Assembly (NCBI GenBank): GCA_963824595.1
Contig: CAWGPY010000005.1
Location: 186,001 to 250,000 of the forward strand
DNA: 64,000 nucleotides
Source: Cybelea sp963824595
Lineage (GTDB): Bacteria > Vulcanimicrobiota > Vulcanimicrobiia > Vulcanimicrobiales > Vulcanimicrobiaceae
Direction: 5' to 3'
The notes beneath the pieces are model-generated. The model was not told the origin of the DNA, ran no database searches, and saw only the letters and a program-made list of their open reading frames with translations. Shown here piece after piece: positions 41,389-50,800 of the stretch; position 1 is the stretch's first letter; each line of letters begins with the position of its first letter. A program made the translations under genes and the position numbers.

Positions 41389-41817
41389 CTAAGGTTTCCT
41401 TATCGCCAGTATCGGGACGTCTGAGTTGCGGATGAGTCCCTCGCAGGTGCTTCCAAGGACCGCTCGCTGGATGCCCTTGCGCCCATGCGTCCCAACTACG
41501 ATCAGCTGCGCTTTAAGCTCGTGGGAGAGTTCTAAGATGGACTCGACCACGTCGCCACGGACCACGTGCGACCGAACTGTTCTGCCGGCGTTAGCGGCGC
41601 GCTCTTTCGCCACGGCAAGCGCTGTCTCGGCCTCAGAAGCCAGCAGGTCCGGCGCGATCGCCGGCGCGTTCGTGAGACCTCCGGGGAGCCGGACGTATCC
41701 AAGGGCCGATACGCAATGAATTTCCGCTTCGTCTTTGAGCTCGTTGGCGAACGTTAGCACGGTATTTAGGGCATGCATCGCAGTACGAGAACCGTCGATA
41801 GCGACGAGCACGATCAC
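41389..41817 (-). CDS. Universal stress protein, translationally coupled to a mini-frame
   Basis: A 142-residue UspA-family protein with VLVAIDGSRTAMHALN at the start and the ATP signature GTHGRKGIQRAVLGS near the end (PILAIRKP). Its GTG start overlaps the stop of a 20-codon upstream frame (GTGA), and it has no Shine-Dalgarno of its own beyond GACGGTGAA, so translation probably depends on that frame. The promoter carries the repeat box. Divergent from the P-type ATPase. Confidence 0.9.
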   Translation of the reverse strand: MIVLVAIDGSRTAMHALNTVLTFANELKDEAEIHCVSALGYVRLPGGLTNAPAIAPDLLASEAETALAVAKERAANAGRTVRSHVVRGDVVESILELSHELKAQLIVVGTHGRKGIQRAVLGSTCEGLIRNSDVPILAIRKP

Positions 41818-41876
41818 GTTTCACCGTCTTCGGCTGCCCGCGAGCCGTCATACGCGGCGAGGATCCGAGTGAACAT
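41814..41876 (-). CDS. Leaderless 20-residue frame resembling a stress-protein N terminus
   Basis: The frame reads MFTRILAAYDGSRAAEDGET and stops. It closely imitates the first strand and DGS loop of a universal stress protein. The ATG is six bases after TACGAT behind a repeat box; the stop overlaps the GTG of the full stress protein. Either a leader peptide for coupling or the scar of a truncated tandem usp copy. Confidence 0.55.
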   Translation of the reverse strand: MFTRILAAYDGSRAAEDGET

Positions 41877-41915
41877 GGACCGATCGTAGGACGGGCGTAT
41901 GAAGGCCTTAGGAAC
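41877..41915 (-). promoter_or_regulatory. Promoter with direct-repeat box (usp, leftward)
   Basis: Minus strand: GTTCCT (41915-41910), five bases, CTTCAT (41904-41899), ten bases, TACGAT (41888-41883), six bases, ATG at 41876. Confidence 0.66.
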
Positions 41916-41919
41916 GGTC

Positions 41920-41969
41920 CTTCATCGCTTCTTCTCAAGGGTTTCCTCCGCGGCCAATAGGCTGGACTG
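41920..41969 (+). promoter_or_regulatory. Promoter with triple 11-bp repeat box (P-type ATPase)
   Basis: CTTCAT (41920-41925), five bases, CTTCTC (41931-41936), five bases, TTTCCT (41942-41947), ten bases, TAGGCT (41958-41963), six bases, ATG at 41970. Confidence 0.68.
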
Positions 41970-44531
41970 ATGCGGCTCCTCCAGGCGGCGCAACCGAACG
42001 AGCAGTGGGCCGGCCTTTCCGACCGTGAGGCCTCTGACCGTCTCCGGATCGACGGACCAAACGAACTTCCCACCGATCGAAAGCGGGGCTCGCTGCGGAT
42101 CGCCGCCGACATTTTGCGCGAACCCGTGCTCGCCTTGCTGGTGCTCTGCGGTGCGATCTACGTCATCCTCGGCGATCGAGCGGAGGCTGCCATGCTCGTC
42201 GCGTTCGTGGCGGTGATCGTCGCGATCAGCGTGCTGCAAGCCCAGAAGGCCGAACGAACCCTCGACGAGCTCCGCAGGCTCTCAGCCGCTCAAGCGATCG
42301 TCGTCCGAAGCGGTAAACAGCAATGGATCCACGCGAAGAACGTCGTCCGTGGCGACTTGATCGTCTTGGTCGAGGGCGATCGCGTTCCGGCGGATGCCGT
42401 ACTGATTTCGGGTCAGCACGTCAGCGCCGATGAGTCGCTCCTAACCGGTGAGTCGGTGTCCGTTCGCAAGAGCATCGCCGCACCCGTACCCGATGCGATG
42501 GGAAAGCCGGGCGGCAACGACTTGCCCTTTGTGTACTCGGGTACGCTGATCGTCCAGGGCAAGGGGCTCGGTCGCGTTCTCGCCACCGGTAAAGAGACGC
42601 AAATCGGGAGAATCGGGCGCACGCTCACGACGATCGCTCCCGAGCCCGCCCGAGCGCAGGTCGAGACCGCTCACGTCGTCCGTCGGCTGGCGATAGCGGC
42701 GGCGTTGCTCAGCGTCATGGTCACGCTCGTTTACGGGTACCATCGCGGATCTTGGCTCCAGGCGGCCCTCGTCGGAATTGCGTTCGCGATGGCAATTATG
42801 CCGGAAGAGTTGCCGGTGGTGTTGTCCGCGTTCTTGGGATTAGGTGCCTGGCGCATTGCGCAACACGGCGTGCTAACGCGCTACCTGCCGGCTATTGAGA
42901 CGCTCGGCGCCGCTACGGTGCTGTGCGTCGACAAGACGGGCACGATCACCGCGAATCAGATGAAGGTTGCCGCGCTGTGGACTCCCAATGGCGAAACGTG
43001 GTCTTGCGGCGGTGAGGCGTTACCGGATGCATTTCACGAGATTTTGGAGTTCGGCGTGCTCGCCAGCCATCGGGATCCCTTCGACCCGACCGAACGCGCG
43101 ATCGCAGACGCCCTGCAAAGGTTCCTTGCCGGCACCGAGCACGTTCATCGTAGCTGGTCCCTCGTCAGCGAATATCCGCTCTCGCGCGAGATCCTTGCGA
43201 TGTCGCGCGTCTGGTCGGCGGAAGGCGCCGCCAGCGAGCGGGTCATCGCGGCGAAGGGCGCTCCAGAGGCTATCTCGGACCTGTGCCACTTATCGGCCGA
43301 CGCGACAGCGGCGGTTACCAGCGCCGTCGAGTCCCTCGCGTCGCTGGGACTCCGTGTACTTGGCGTGGCGCGCGCGCTTTACTCCAGCGCATCCCTCCCA
43401 CCCTCACAACACGACTTCGATTTCCAATTCATCGGTCTAGTGGCGCTCGAAGATCCCGTTCGTCTCGGCGTTTCCGACGCGATCAACGAGGCCTACTCGG
43501 CGGGCATCCGCACGATCATCATTACCGGCGACTACCCGTCGACGGCCGTGAGCGTTGCTCAGGCTATCGGGCTAGCCGGCGCCGAGCGCTATATCACCGG
43601 AGCGCAGCTCGACGACCTGAGCGATGACGAGCTTTCGGAACGCATCAATCGCTGCAACGTCTTCTGCCGAGTCGTCCCCGAGCAGAAGCTGCGCATCGTA
43701 CGGGCGCTCAAACGTAATGGAGAAATCGTCGCGATGACCGGAGACGGGGTCAACGATGCGCCCGCGCTAAAGGCGGCGCACGTTGGCGTCGCGATGGGGT
43801 CACGCGGAACCGATGTCGCGCGCGAAGCGGCGGCCCTCGTACTATTAAATGACGACTTCGGCTCCATGCTCGAGGCGGTTAAGCAAGGCCGGCGGATTTT
43901 TGACAATCTTCGTAAGGCCATAACTTTCGTAACCGCCGCCCACGTGCCGATCGTGGGCATGAGCATCATTCCGGTGCTTTTTGGCATGCCGCTTTTGCTC
44001 TTGCCTATCCATATCTTGTTTTTGCAGTTGATTATCGATCCGGCCTGCTCGATCGCCTTCGAGGCGGAACCGGCAGAGCCCGACGTGATGAGACGTCCAC
44101 CTCGGAACGTCGAGAGCCGGCTCTTCGATCGCGCGACAATCCTACCGGCGGCCGTTCAGGGGCTCATCATTTTGCTGGCCGTTGTCTCCGTTTTCATCCT
44201 CGCGTTTGGCCAGGGCCGCGATGAGGCTACGTCCCGTGCAATGGCGTTTACGACGATGGTCTTGTGCAGCTTGGCCTTGCTCTTCGTCAATCGCCTTGCC
44301 CAGCGGCAGACGCCTCGTCCGAATCGCGTCATGTTGGCGCTTACGGCGGGTGCGATCGTCGTGCTTTGCCTCGGCGTCTCGGTACCCGCATTACGGGCGC
44401 TGTTTCGCTTTGGTGCGATGGGCGCACTCGATATCTCGGTCGTGCTGGCAGCGGCAGCCTTGTGCTTAATCGGGCTCTTGCTCTCGCGAATTGTTCTTGC
44501 CAGAACGCGACCGGCGCATTCTCGGGTATAG
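41970..44531 (+). CDS. P2-type cation-transporting ATPase
   Basis: An 853-residue P-type ATPase of the Ca2+/cation P2 group. GLSDREASDRLRIDGPNELP begins the N-terminal domain; the actuator is SADESLLTGESVSVRK; M4 reads IMPEELPVVLSAF; the phosphorylation site is VDKTGTITANQM; the hinge is MTGDGVNDAPALKAAHVGVAMG. Ten membrane helices are expected. The M4 PEELP fits prokaryotic Ca2+-type and CtpF-like pumps; CtpF is a hypoxia-regulon pump in mycobacteria. ATG six bases after TAGGCT predicts a leaderless mRNA. Ion not proven. Confidence 0.88.
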   Translation: MRLLQAAQPNEQWAGLSDREASDRLRIDGPNELPTDRKRGSLRIAADILREPVLALLVLCGAIYVILGDRAEAAMLVAFVAVIVAISVLQAQKAERTLDELRRLSAAQAIVVRSGKQQWIHAKNVVRGDLIVLVEGDRVPADAVLISGQHVSADESLLTGESVSVRKSIAAPVPDAMGKPGGNDLPFVYSGTLIVQGKGLGRVLATGKETQIGRIGRTLTTIAPEPARAQVETAHVVRRLAIAAALLSVMVTLVYGYHRGSWLQAALVGIAFAMAIMPEELPVVLSAFLGLGAWRIAQHGVLTRYLPAIETLGAATVLCVDKTGTITANQMKVAALWTPNGETWSCGGEALPDAFHEILEFGVLASHRDPFDPTERAIADALQRFLAGTEHVHRSWSLVSEYPLSREILAMSRVWSAEGAASERVIAAKGAPEAISDLCHLSADATAAVTSAVESLASLGLRVLGVARALYSSASLPPSQHDFDFQFIGLVALEDPVRLGVSDAINEAYSAGIRTIIITGDYPSTAVSVAQAIGLAGAERYITGAQLDDLSDDELSERINRCNVFCRVVPEQKLRIVRALKRNGEIVAMTGDGVNDAPALKAAHVGVAMGSRGTDVAREAAALVLLNDDFGSMLEAVKQGRRIFDNLRKAITFVTAAHVPIVGMSIIPVLFGMPLLLLPIHILFLQLIIDPACSIAFEAEPAEPDVMRRPPRNVESRLFDRATILPAAVQGLIILLAVVSVFILAFGQGRDEATSRAMAFTTMVLCSLALLFVNRLAQRQTPRPNRVMLALTAGAIVVLCLGVSVPALRALFRFGAMGALDISVVLAAAALCLIGLLLSRIVLARTRPAHSRV

Positions 44532-44679
44532 CGAGACTACGATTGAAGCCTTACGTTCGTCGGCACGGGAAGAATCCGCCGTGGAGCCATGGGCAAGTGT
44601 TTGATTATCGCGTTCCGAAGCATCGGCAAATGAGCCGCGTACGTAGAGGCTCGCTCAAAGGGGGCGATAAGGAGGGGGC

Positions 44680-45183
44680 ATGATTCAAGGCAACGAGTAT
44701 GAGTCGAAACTCTATGAACAGCGGTCGCAAGCTGCCAAAGCGCTGGAGCGACTGCAAGCGCTGGGCTATGGGCACGACCGGATCAGCCTCGTCGTCGACG
44801 AGCGAGACCTTCCGCCTGACCAAAGCTTCGAGAGCGACTCGTCTCCGCTGGCAGAGCACGGAGGAATGGGCGCGACGGGCTTTGCCGTCGGCGCCGCTGC
44901 CGGCGGCGTGATTGGGGCTGCTATCGCGGTGGCATCCGGCATCGCAATAGTAGCTCTGACCGAAGGCATGGCGACTCCATTCATCGTGGGACCCCTGGCG
45001 TCGGCCTTGGTTGGTCTCGAAGCCGGCGCGGTGAGCGGCGGCATCGTCGGCGGCCTCCTCGAACTCGGCGTTGAGGCCGAAGACTGGCGGACGGGTCTAC
45101 GCAAGGGTGGAATCGTCGTCGTTGTCGCGCTGAAGTCACACGAAGACCGAGCAACGGTTCGCAAAGCGCTGATCAGTTCCTGA
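44680..45183 (+). CDS. Glycine-rich general stress protein (GsiB/17M-like)
   Basis: A 167-residue protein. An N-terminal domain (about 1-55; SQAAKALERLQALGYGHDRI) resembles the SpoIIID/YflT general-stress module. Then a Gly/Ala-rich double hydrophobic hairpin follows (GFAVGAAAGGVIGAAIAVAS; PLASALVGLEAGAVSGGIVG) and a C-terminal strand IVVVVALKSHEDRATVRKAL. This is the layout of general stress protein 17M relatives. A GGAGGGGG ribosome site precedes the ATG. Function unknown beyond stress association. Confidence 0.72.
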   Translation: MIQGNEYESKLYEQRSQAAKALERLQALGYGHDRISLVVDERDLPPDQSFESDSSPLAEHGGMGATGFAVGAAAGGVIGAAIAVASGIAIVALTEGMATPFIVGPLASALVGLEAGAVSGGIVGGLLELGVEAEDWRTGLRKGGIVVVVALKSHEDRATVRKALISS

Positions 45184-45207
45184 CGCGAGCATCAGGCTAA
45201 TCACGAT

Positions 45208-45912
45208 CTAGCCAATCATTTCATCGGTAATCAGATAAGCGAGAAATGCCAGGAAGAACAGCGGCGTCGCCCATAGCGAGCTCCTCACGCGATGGGCTCT
45301 TACGAGCAGTTCCTCCGTCACCATATACATCAGTACGACCGCCCCAAATGCGAGGATCGCCGCTAGTGTGGAAGGGCCAGCATTGCGCAACGCTATTGCG
45401 CCGAGCGCGGCCCCCGGCGGCATCGCCAAGGCTATTCCGCCCATCGCAAGGACGATCAGCGAGCGAGAAATCTTCGCTTGACTCAGGGTTGTTGCGACGG
45501 AAAGGCTCAAAAACAGCAACCCCAACGTGAGCGCGACCGTCAGGAGAATGCCCTCCTTCATTCCGAGCTTAAAGGTGGCGCCGAGAAGGAAACCGTCGAT
45601 CAGGACATCGAGTGCCGATGCCGCGACGAATCCCTGTGACCGACCCGCGGCGACTCCGCTTTGGAAGCTCTTCGTCACCGAACGCAGAGCCACCATTGCG
45701 GCGATGCCTAACAGAAAGCCGATCGCTGCGATGAGTGGAGATTGGGTGCGAATCGGCGGCAATAACTCCGGCGCCACAGCCGCGAAAATGATGCCCGCCG
45801 ATATGTGCTGAAGCGTGCTTTGAGCGCGCTCATCCGCATCGTGTAGGATAGCGATTATCGATCCGCCGATCGCTGCGGCTACGGGAATAAACGTATACCA
45901 AACAGATTGCAT
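45208..45912 (-). CDS. ZIP-family metal transporter
   Basis: A 234-residue protein with about seven to eight membrane helices. HISAGIIFAAVAPELLP in one helix and ALDVLIDGFLLGATF in another carry the His, Glu and Asp pattern of the ZIP metal path, here somewhat altered from the usual HSxxEG. The ATG lies seven bases after TACGGT, so a leaderless start is likely; longer frames lack support. It follows the CsoR/CstR-like regulator gene on the same strand after 180 bp. Metal not known. Confidence 0.75.
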   Translation of the reverse strand: MQSVWYTFIPVAAAIGGSIIAILHDADERAQSTLQHISAGIIFAAVAPELLPPIRTQSPLIAAIGFLLGIAAMVALRSVTKSFQSGVAAGRSQGFVAASALDVLIDGFLLGATFKLGMKEGILLTVALTLGLLFLSLSVATTLSQAKISRSLIVLAMGGIALAMPPGAALGAIALRNAGPSTLAAILAFGAVVLMYMVTEELLVRAHRVRSSLWATPLFFLAFLAYLITDEMIG

Positions 45913-46092
45913 GAAGGTCACCGTACACCCCGTTTTTTGCTCTAGCCCGTTGTGAGCCGTAGCGAAGGGTACGTTTGCATTTTTGAACATCAGACCACGC
46001 GAGCCATCTGCGAACGCTATGGTGTCGGTCCACCGGCGCTCGTTGTCGTGCCCGCGGATCTCGGCAGATCGCAAGCGCAGCTCCAGGGAGTC

Positions 46093-46422
46093 CTAGCCGA
46101 GAATCTTTACGAATGTATTCGTTAGGCGCGAGAGCTCGCGCTGATCGACTTCGCCTCGCTCGTTGGGGCGGATACATTGGATCAGGCTCGTTGTCATGAA
46201 GTGCACGGTCGCGCGCACGAGGGCCGACTTCGCGGCCCCCATTTGCTGGGCGATGGCGTGGCAGTCGCGGCGATCCTCGATCATTCCGGCGATCGCGCGC
46301 ACCTGCCCCTCGATACGGTGAAGGCGTGCCAGCAGGTCGGAGGTTGCTGGAGCATCGAGGCTTAGCGCATCGTTAATGCGGCGTGAGCGGGAGGCCCGCG
46401 GGGCTGTGGCTTTGCTCGGCAT
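46093..46422 (-). CDS. CsoR/CstR-family repressor with Cys-Cys pair and no copper His
   Basis: A 109-residue DUF156/CsoR-family protein. The helices contain LARLHRIEGQVRAIAGMIED, then Cys54 and Cys83. The 29-residue spacing is that of CsoR Cys36/Cys65 and CstR Cys31/Cys60. The position of the CsoR copper ligand His61 is Ser79 here, so a Cu(I) site is incomplete; the two-Cys form fits the persulfide sensor CstR. Start ATG 46422 lies six bases after TACGGT with a TTGCCA -35. Its likely target is the operator at 46603, ahead of efflux and sulfide-oxidation genes. Confidence 0.83.
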   Translation of the reverse strand: MPSKATAPRASRSRRINDALSLDAPATSDLLARLHRIEGQVRAIAGMIEDRRDCHAIAQQMGAAKSALVRATVHFMTTSLIQCIRPNERGEVDQRELSRLTNTFVKILG

Positions 46423-46458
46423 GGCTATACCGTACCGCGCAGCGGTCCACATTGGCAA
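46423..46458 (-). promoter_or_regulatory. Sigma-70-like promoter of the CsoR/CstR-family gene
   Basis: TTGCCA (minus strand 46458-46453), 18 bases, TACGGT (46434-46429), six bases, ATG at 46422. Leaderless layout without the repeat box. Confidence 0.55.
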
Positions 46459-46596
46459 CGTGACGTTTGCGAGGCCCCTCTACTAAAACGAGCCTTCACT
46501 TCAATTGAGAAAATCCAGGGAATTTTTCGCTTGCCCCGCTTCACCGGCGATTCCAACGCTCCGGGTACGATAAACGAGCGGAGCCTTTCCGCAACC

Positions 46597-46626
46597 TTGC
46601 AGATACCCTAGGGGGTATAGTATATA
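46597..46626 (+). promoter_or_regulatory. CsoR/CstR-type operator inside the efflux/sqr promoter
   Basis: The operator ATACCCTAGGGGGTAT (46603-46618) has inverted ATACCC/GGGTAT arms. It fills the 18-base spacer between TTGCAG (-35, 46597-46602) and TATATA (-10, 46621-46626). A bound repressor would block RNA polymerase. The arms match known CsoR and CstR operators. Confidence 0.78.
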
Positions 46627-46693
46627 AGATGATAGTTCTGCACCCGGCTCTTAAGCTGGGCGAGCGAGCGCGCGTCCGGCGGCTCCGGCCGCG

Positions 46694-47842
46694 ATGAGTG
46701 AGCCGCCCGTGCGTGGCGCGATACTGCCGATTGCCGTGACTGTATTGGTCGCTTGCTCCCACGGGGCGAAGCCTAGCGCCGAAGCAGCGATCCCCGTGCG
46801 AACGGCACCGGTCGTGCGGCGCGTGATCGCCTCTCCGCTGGAGCTTTCCGGCAACGTCGTGGCGGCGAAGAGCGTCCAGCTTGCAGCAACGGTGCCGGGG
46901 CGCCTGATCGAGTTGCGCGTTCGAATCGGCGATCGCGTGACCGCCGGAGAGCCGCTGGCAACGATTGGCGATTCGACCTATCGCGCGCGACGGGCGCAGG
47001 CCGCCGGCGAGCTGGCCCGGGCGCAAGCGGATCGCGGCGTCGCGAGCGCAGGCTACGATGCAGCGGAGGCGCGGCTGGAACTCGCGCGGGTAACCGAAGC
47101 GCGGATGGCTCGACTCTACGCCGCGGGCGGCGTCGCCCGACAAACCTACGATCAAGCCCACAGCGAATATCTTGCAGCCGCCGCCGGGGTCGAGCAGGCG
47201 AAGGGCGCCATCGACGAAGGGATCGGAGCGCAAGCCGCGGCGGCCGGCGCGCTCGATGCAGCCTCGGCCTCGCTGGCCGACACCGTCATCCGCGCCCCGT
47301 TCGATGGCATCGTGACCGCGAAGCTAGCGGATCCCGGAAGCGTTGTCGCTCCGGGCGTGCCGATCATCGGCATTCAGAGCGATGGTGCATTGGAAATTGA
47401 CGTCGCCGTTCCGCAGGATGCGGCGACCGCCGTGGCGGTCGGGAAGCAGCTGCAGGTGCGCGTGGACGCCTTGGACGGGCGCGCGGTCGATGCTCGCGTT
47501 CGCTCGATCACCCCGATGAACGATCCGGCGACGCGCTCGGTGCTCGTCAAGGTCGTGCTGCCGCCGGTACGCGGGATCATGTCCGGAATGTACGTGCGCC
47601 TCGATCTCCCGGGCCCGGCGCATCGCGGTGTGGCTGTGCCGCTGGCCGCACTCGTCACCCGCGCTGGCCAAAGCGGCGTCTTCGTCGTTCACGAGGGCCA
47701 AGCGACCTTCGTTCCGGTGCGCACCGGAAGCGCGGATGCGAGGTTCGTTCGCGTCGACGGGCTGCGTTCCACCGACCGTCAGGTGGTCGTCAGCGGTACC
47801 GACCGCCTCACCGATGCAAGTGCCGTGACGGTCCGGCAATAA
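46694..47842 (+). CDS. RND efflux periplasmic adaptor lipoprotein
   Basis: A 382-residue membrane-fusion protein. It has a short N terminus and hydrophobic segment ending VTVLVACSHG, a lipoprotein cleavage site. Lipoyl halves are PGRLIELRVRIGDRVTAGEP and TVIRAPFDGIVTAKLADPG, with a helical hairpin between (about 95-195) and barrel and membrane-proximal domains after. It is the first gene under the CsoR/CstR-type operator, and the RND pump follows after 2 bp. Confidence 0.88.
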   Translation: MSEPPVRGAILPIAVTVLVACSHGAKPSAEAAIPVRTAPVVRRVIASPLELSGNVVAAKSVQLAATVPGRLIELRVRIGDRVTAGEPLATIGDSTYRARRAQAAGELARAQADRGVASAGYDAAEARLELARVTEARMARLYAAGGVARQTYDQAHSEYLAAAAGVEQAKGAIDEGIGAQAAAAGALDAASASLADTVIRAPFDGIVTAKLADPGSVVAPGVPIIGIQSDGALEIDVAVPQDAATAVAVGKQLQVRVDALDGRAVDARVRSITPMNDPATRSVLVKVVLPPVRGIMSGMYVRLDLPGPAHRGVAVPLAALVTRAGQSGVFVVHEGQATFVPVRTGSADARFVRVDGLRSTDRQVVVSGTDRLTDASAVTVRQ

Positions 47843-47844
47843 TC

Positions 47845-50800
47845 GTGGAGCGCTTGAACTGGGCCGCGCGCATTGCTGGCTATTTCCTTAAATCGAAGCT
47901 TACGCTCGTGGTCGTCCTCGCGATTGCAGCTTGGGGACTCTTTGCGATACTGACGACTCCGCGCGAGGAGAATCCGCAAATCACGCGCCCAGCGGCGATC
48001 ATCGTCACCCGTTATCCGGGTGCGTCGCCGGAAGAGATATCACAAACGCTTACCCGGCGCGGCGAACGGGTGTTGCGCGAAGTTCCGGGTGTCGAACACA
48101 TCTACGCGAGCTCGACGCAAGATGCGTCGCTGATGACAGTACTCTTTCACGTAGGCGACGATCCAACGAGGTCGTTCGTCGACCTTTACGACCAAGTTTT
48201 TGCGCATCTCGGCGATCTGCCACCGGGGGCCTCGCAACCGGTTATCACACCGATGAGCACCGACGACATTCCGATCGTAGTCGTGACCCTCCACGGCGCG
48301 CGCTACGATCGCGGCCAACTCGACGATGCCGCGCAGCGGCTGGCTCGATCGATCGAGCCGCTCGACGGCGTTTCGACGATTTCGACGTACGGCGGGCGCC
48401 CGCGCCAGGTCGACGTCGGGCTGGACCCGACGCGGCTTGCCGCTTTCGGACTCTCGCCGGCGGCCGTGGCGCGGGCGCTCGGCGCGGCCGACGTCGTCGC
48501 AGCCGCCGGCCCACTGCGCAGCGCCGAGTCAGAGCTGCAGGTCCATGTCGGTTCGCCGTTCGAGAACCCCGAACAAGTCGCGTCGACGATAGTCGGGGTC
48601 CATTTCGGCGTTCCGGTTGCGCTGCAAGACGTGGGCGAAGTTCGTGCCGGGATCGCGCCGGTCGAAGACGATACCCGCTTCGGATCGCGCTCGAAAGGAG
48701 CTGCGAGCGAACCGGCAGTCAGCATCGCGATCGCCAAAAAGCGAGGCGCCAACGCGGTTGCCGTCGCGTCTCGCGTGATCGAAGCCGTCGGTCGGGCCGA
48801 CCTCCCGCCGGGCGTAACCGCAACCACGACGCGCGACTACGGTCTAAAGTCAAACCTCGCCGTCAACGAACTCATCGAGCGCCTGATCGAGGCGATCGCG
48901 ATCGTCGTGGTGCTGCTGTTGGTGCTCGGTTGGCGCCAGGCCCTGGTCGTCGCGATGGCGATTCCGCTCACGCTCTTCGTGACGCTCGGCATCGGTGGTC
49001 TGACGCATCAAACGATCAACCGGATCACACTCTTCGCGCTCATTCTTGCGCTCGGTTTACTCGTCGACGATGCAATCGTCATGGTGGAGAACATCCATCG
49101 ACACTTTACGCGCGATCCGAGCAGGCCGCGCGAGCGGGCCGTGGTAAGCGCCGTTGGTGAGATCGCAAGCCCGACCGCTCTTGCGACCGTCGCCGTAATG
49201 CTCTCTTTTCTTCCAATGCTTTTCGTCACAGGCATGATGGGGCCGTACATGCGCCCGATTCCCATCAACGTGCCGATCGCGATGCTCACTTCGCTCTTCG
49301 TGGCAGTCGCGATCACGCCTTGGGCGACCTATCACCTGTTGCGGAACGTCAAGCTGAAGGTCGCGCCCGAAAGTCCGCGGTGGATCGCACCGCTGCGCGA
49401 TATGCTGGCTTCGCTGCTCGCGAACAAGGCGAAAGGAACCGCTTTTCTTGCAGCGCTGAGTGTGGCGCTCGTCATCGCCCTGGCGCTCCCCGCGCTGCAG
49501 CTGGTCCAGTTTCGGATGCTGCCGCGCGCCAACGAGACCGCGTTCTTGGTGAAGATTGACGCGCAGCCGTCCAGCACGGTCGCGGCGACCGAACGCGTCG
49601 CCGAAGCGGTTGGCGCCGAACTCGCCACGACGCCGGAAGTACGAGATTACGAGACGTTCGTTGGCACAAACAGCGTGCCGGATTTATCGAGCCTCTTTAC
49701 GGGCACCGTGTTTCGCACGAACCCCAACCAGGCGGACATTCGCGTGAATCTGCTTCCAAAAGGCCGGCGCAAGGCGCAATCAGCCGTCATCGTGCGGAAT
49801 CTCCGCCCGAGGTTACAAGCAATCGCGGCCGCGTACGATGCGCAATTGCGCATCGATCAGACGCCGCCCGGACCACCCGTACGCAATACGATCTTTGCAA
49901 AAATATACGGGCCCGATCCCGAGGTGCGCCGCGCGATCGCATCGCGGGCCGCGTCGCAGCTTGAACGAGAGCGCGGCGTAGTTGACGTCGATCTGAGCGA
50001 TAAGGCACTGCCGCCGGCGATCTTCGTCGACGTCGATCCGCGCAAGGCGGCACTCTCGGGATTGAGCGCGTCGGAGGTTGCGCTAACGTTGCAGACGGCG
50101 CTCCACGGCGCCGTCGTCTCGACGATGCACGACCCGCTCGACACGCGTCCCTACGACGTCGTCGTCCGATTCGCGCCGCGGTTTCGCCGCGATCCTGCCT
50201 CGCTCGCCGGCATCGTCCTTCCGAATGCTTCCGCCACCGGGGTGCCGCTCGGCGAGATTGCGCGGATCGTCGCCGAACAGGCGCCGCAGCCGCTCTTTCG
50301 AGACGACTACCGAGACGTTACCTACGTCGGCGCCGAGATGGCCGGACGCAGCTCCACCTATGCGGTGATCGAAGCAATGCTTGCCCTAGCAAGGCAGCCG
50401 CTCCCGGCTGGATATCGCATTGTTTGGGACGGCGAGTGGGACATGACGCTGAGCGTCTTCGCCGACCTCGGCCGCGCGATGGCCATCGCATTTGCTCTGA
50501 TCTATCTCGTACTGGTCGCGCGTTTTAGATCGTTTCGCACCCCGCTGGTCGTGCTGGCCGCAGTACCGCTGGCGATGATCGGGATCCTACCCGGCTTTGC
50601 TTTTCTCGCGCCGTTCGGAATCTACTTCTCCGCGACGGCGATGATCGGTCTGATCGCGCTGATCGGTATCGTCGTCCGAAACTCGATTATATTGATCGAG
50701 TTCGCCGAGGACCGGCTTGCCGAAGGCATGCCACTCGAACGCGCGCTCGTAGAAGCGACCGCGACGCGAACGCGCCCAATTTTTATGACGGCGGCGGCCG

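Noticed and set aside
41330..41390. Tandem TTGTCGTACGC repeat near the tRNA remnant
   Set aside because: Only two short copies; too little to call an attachment core or operator.
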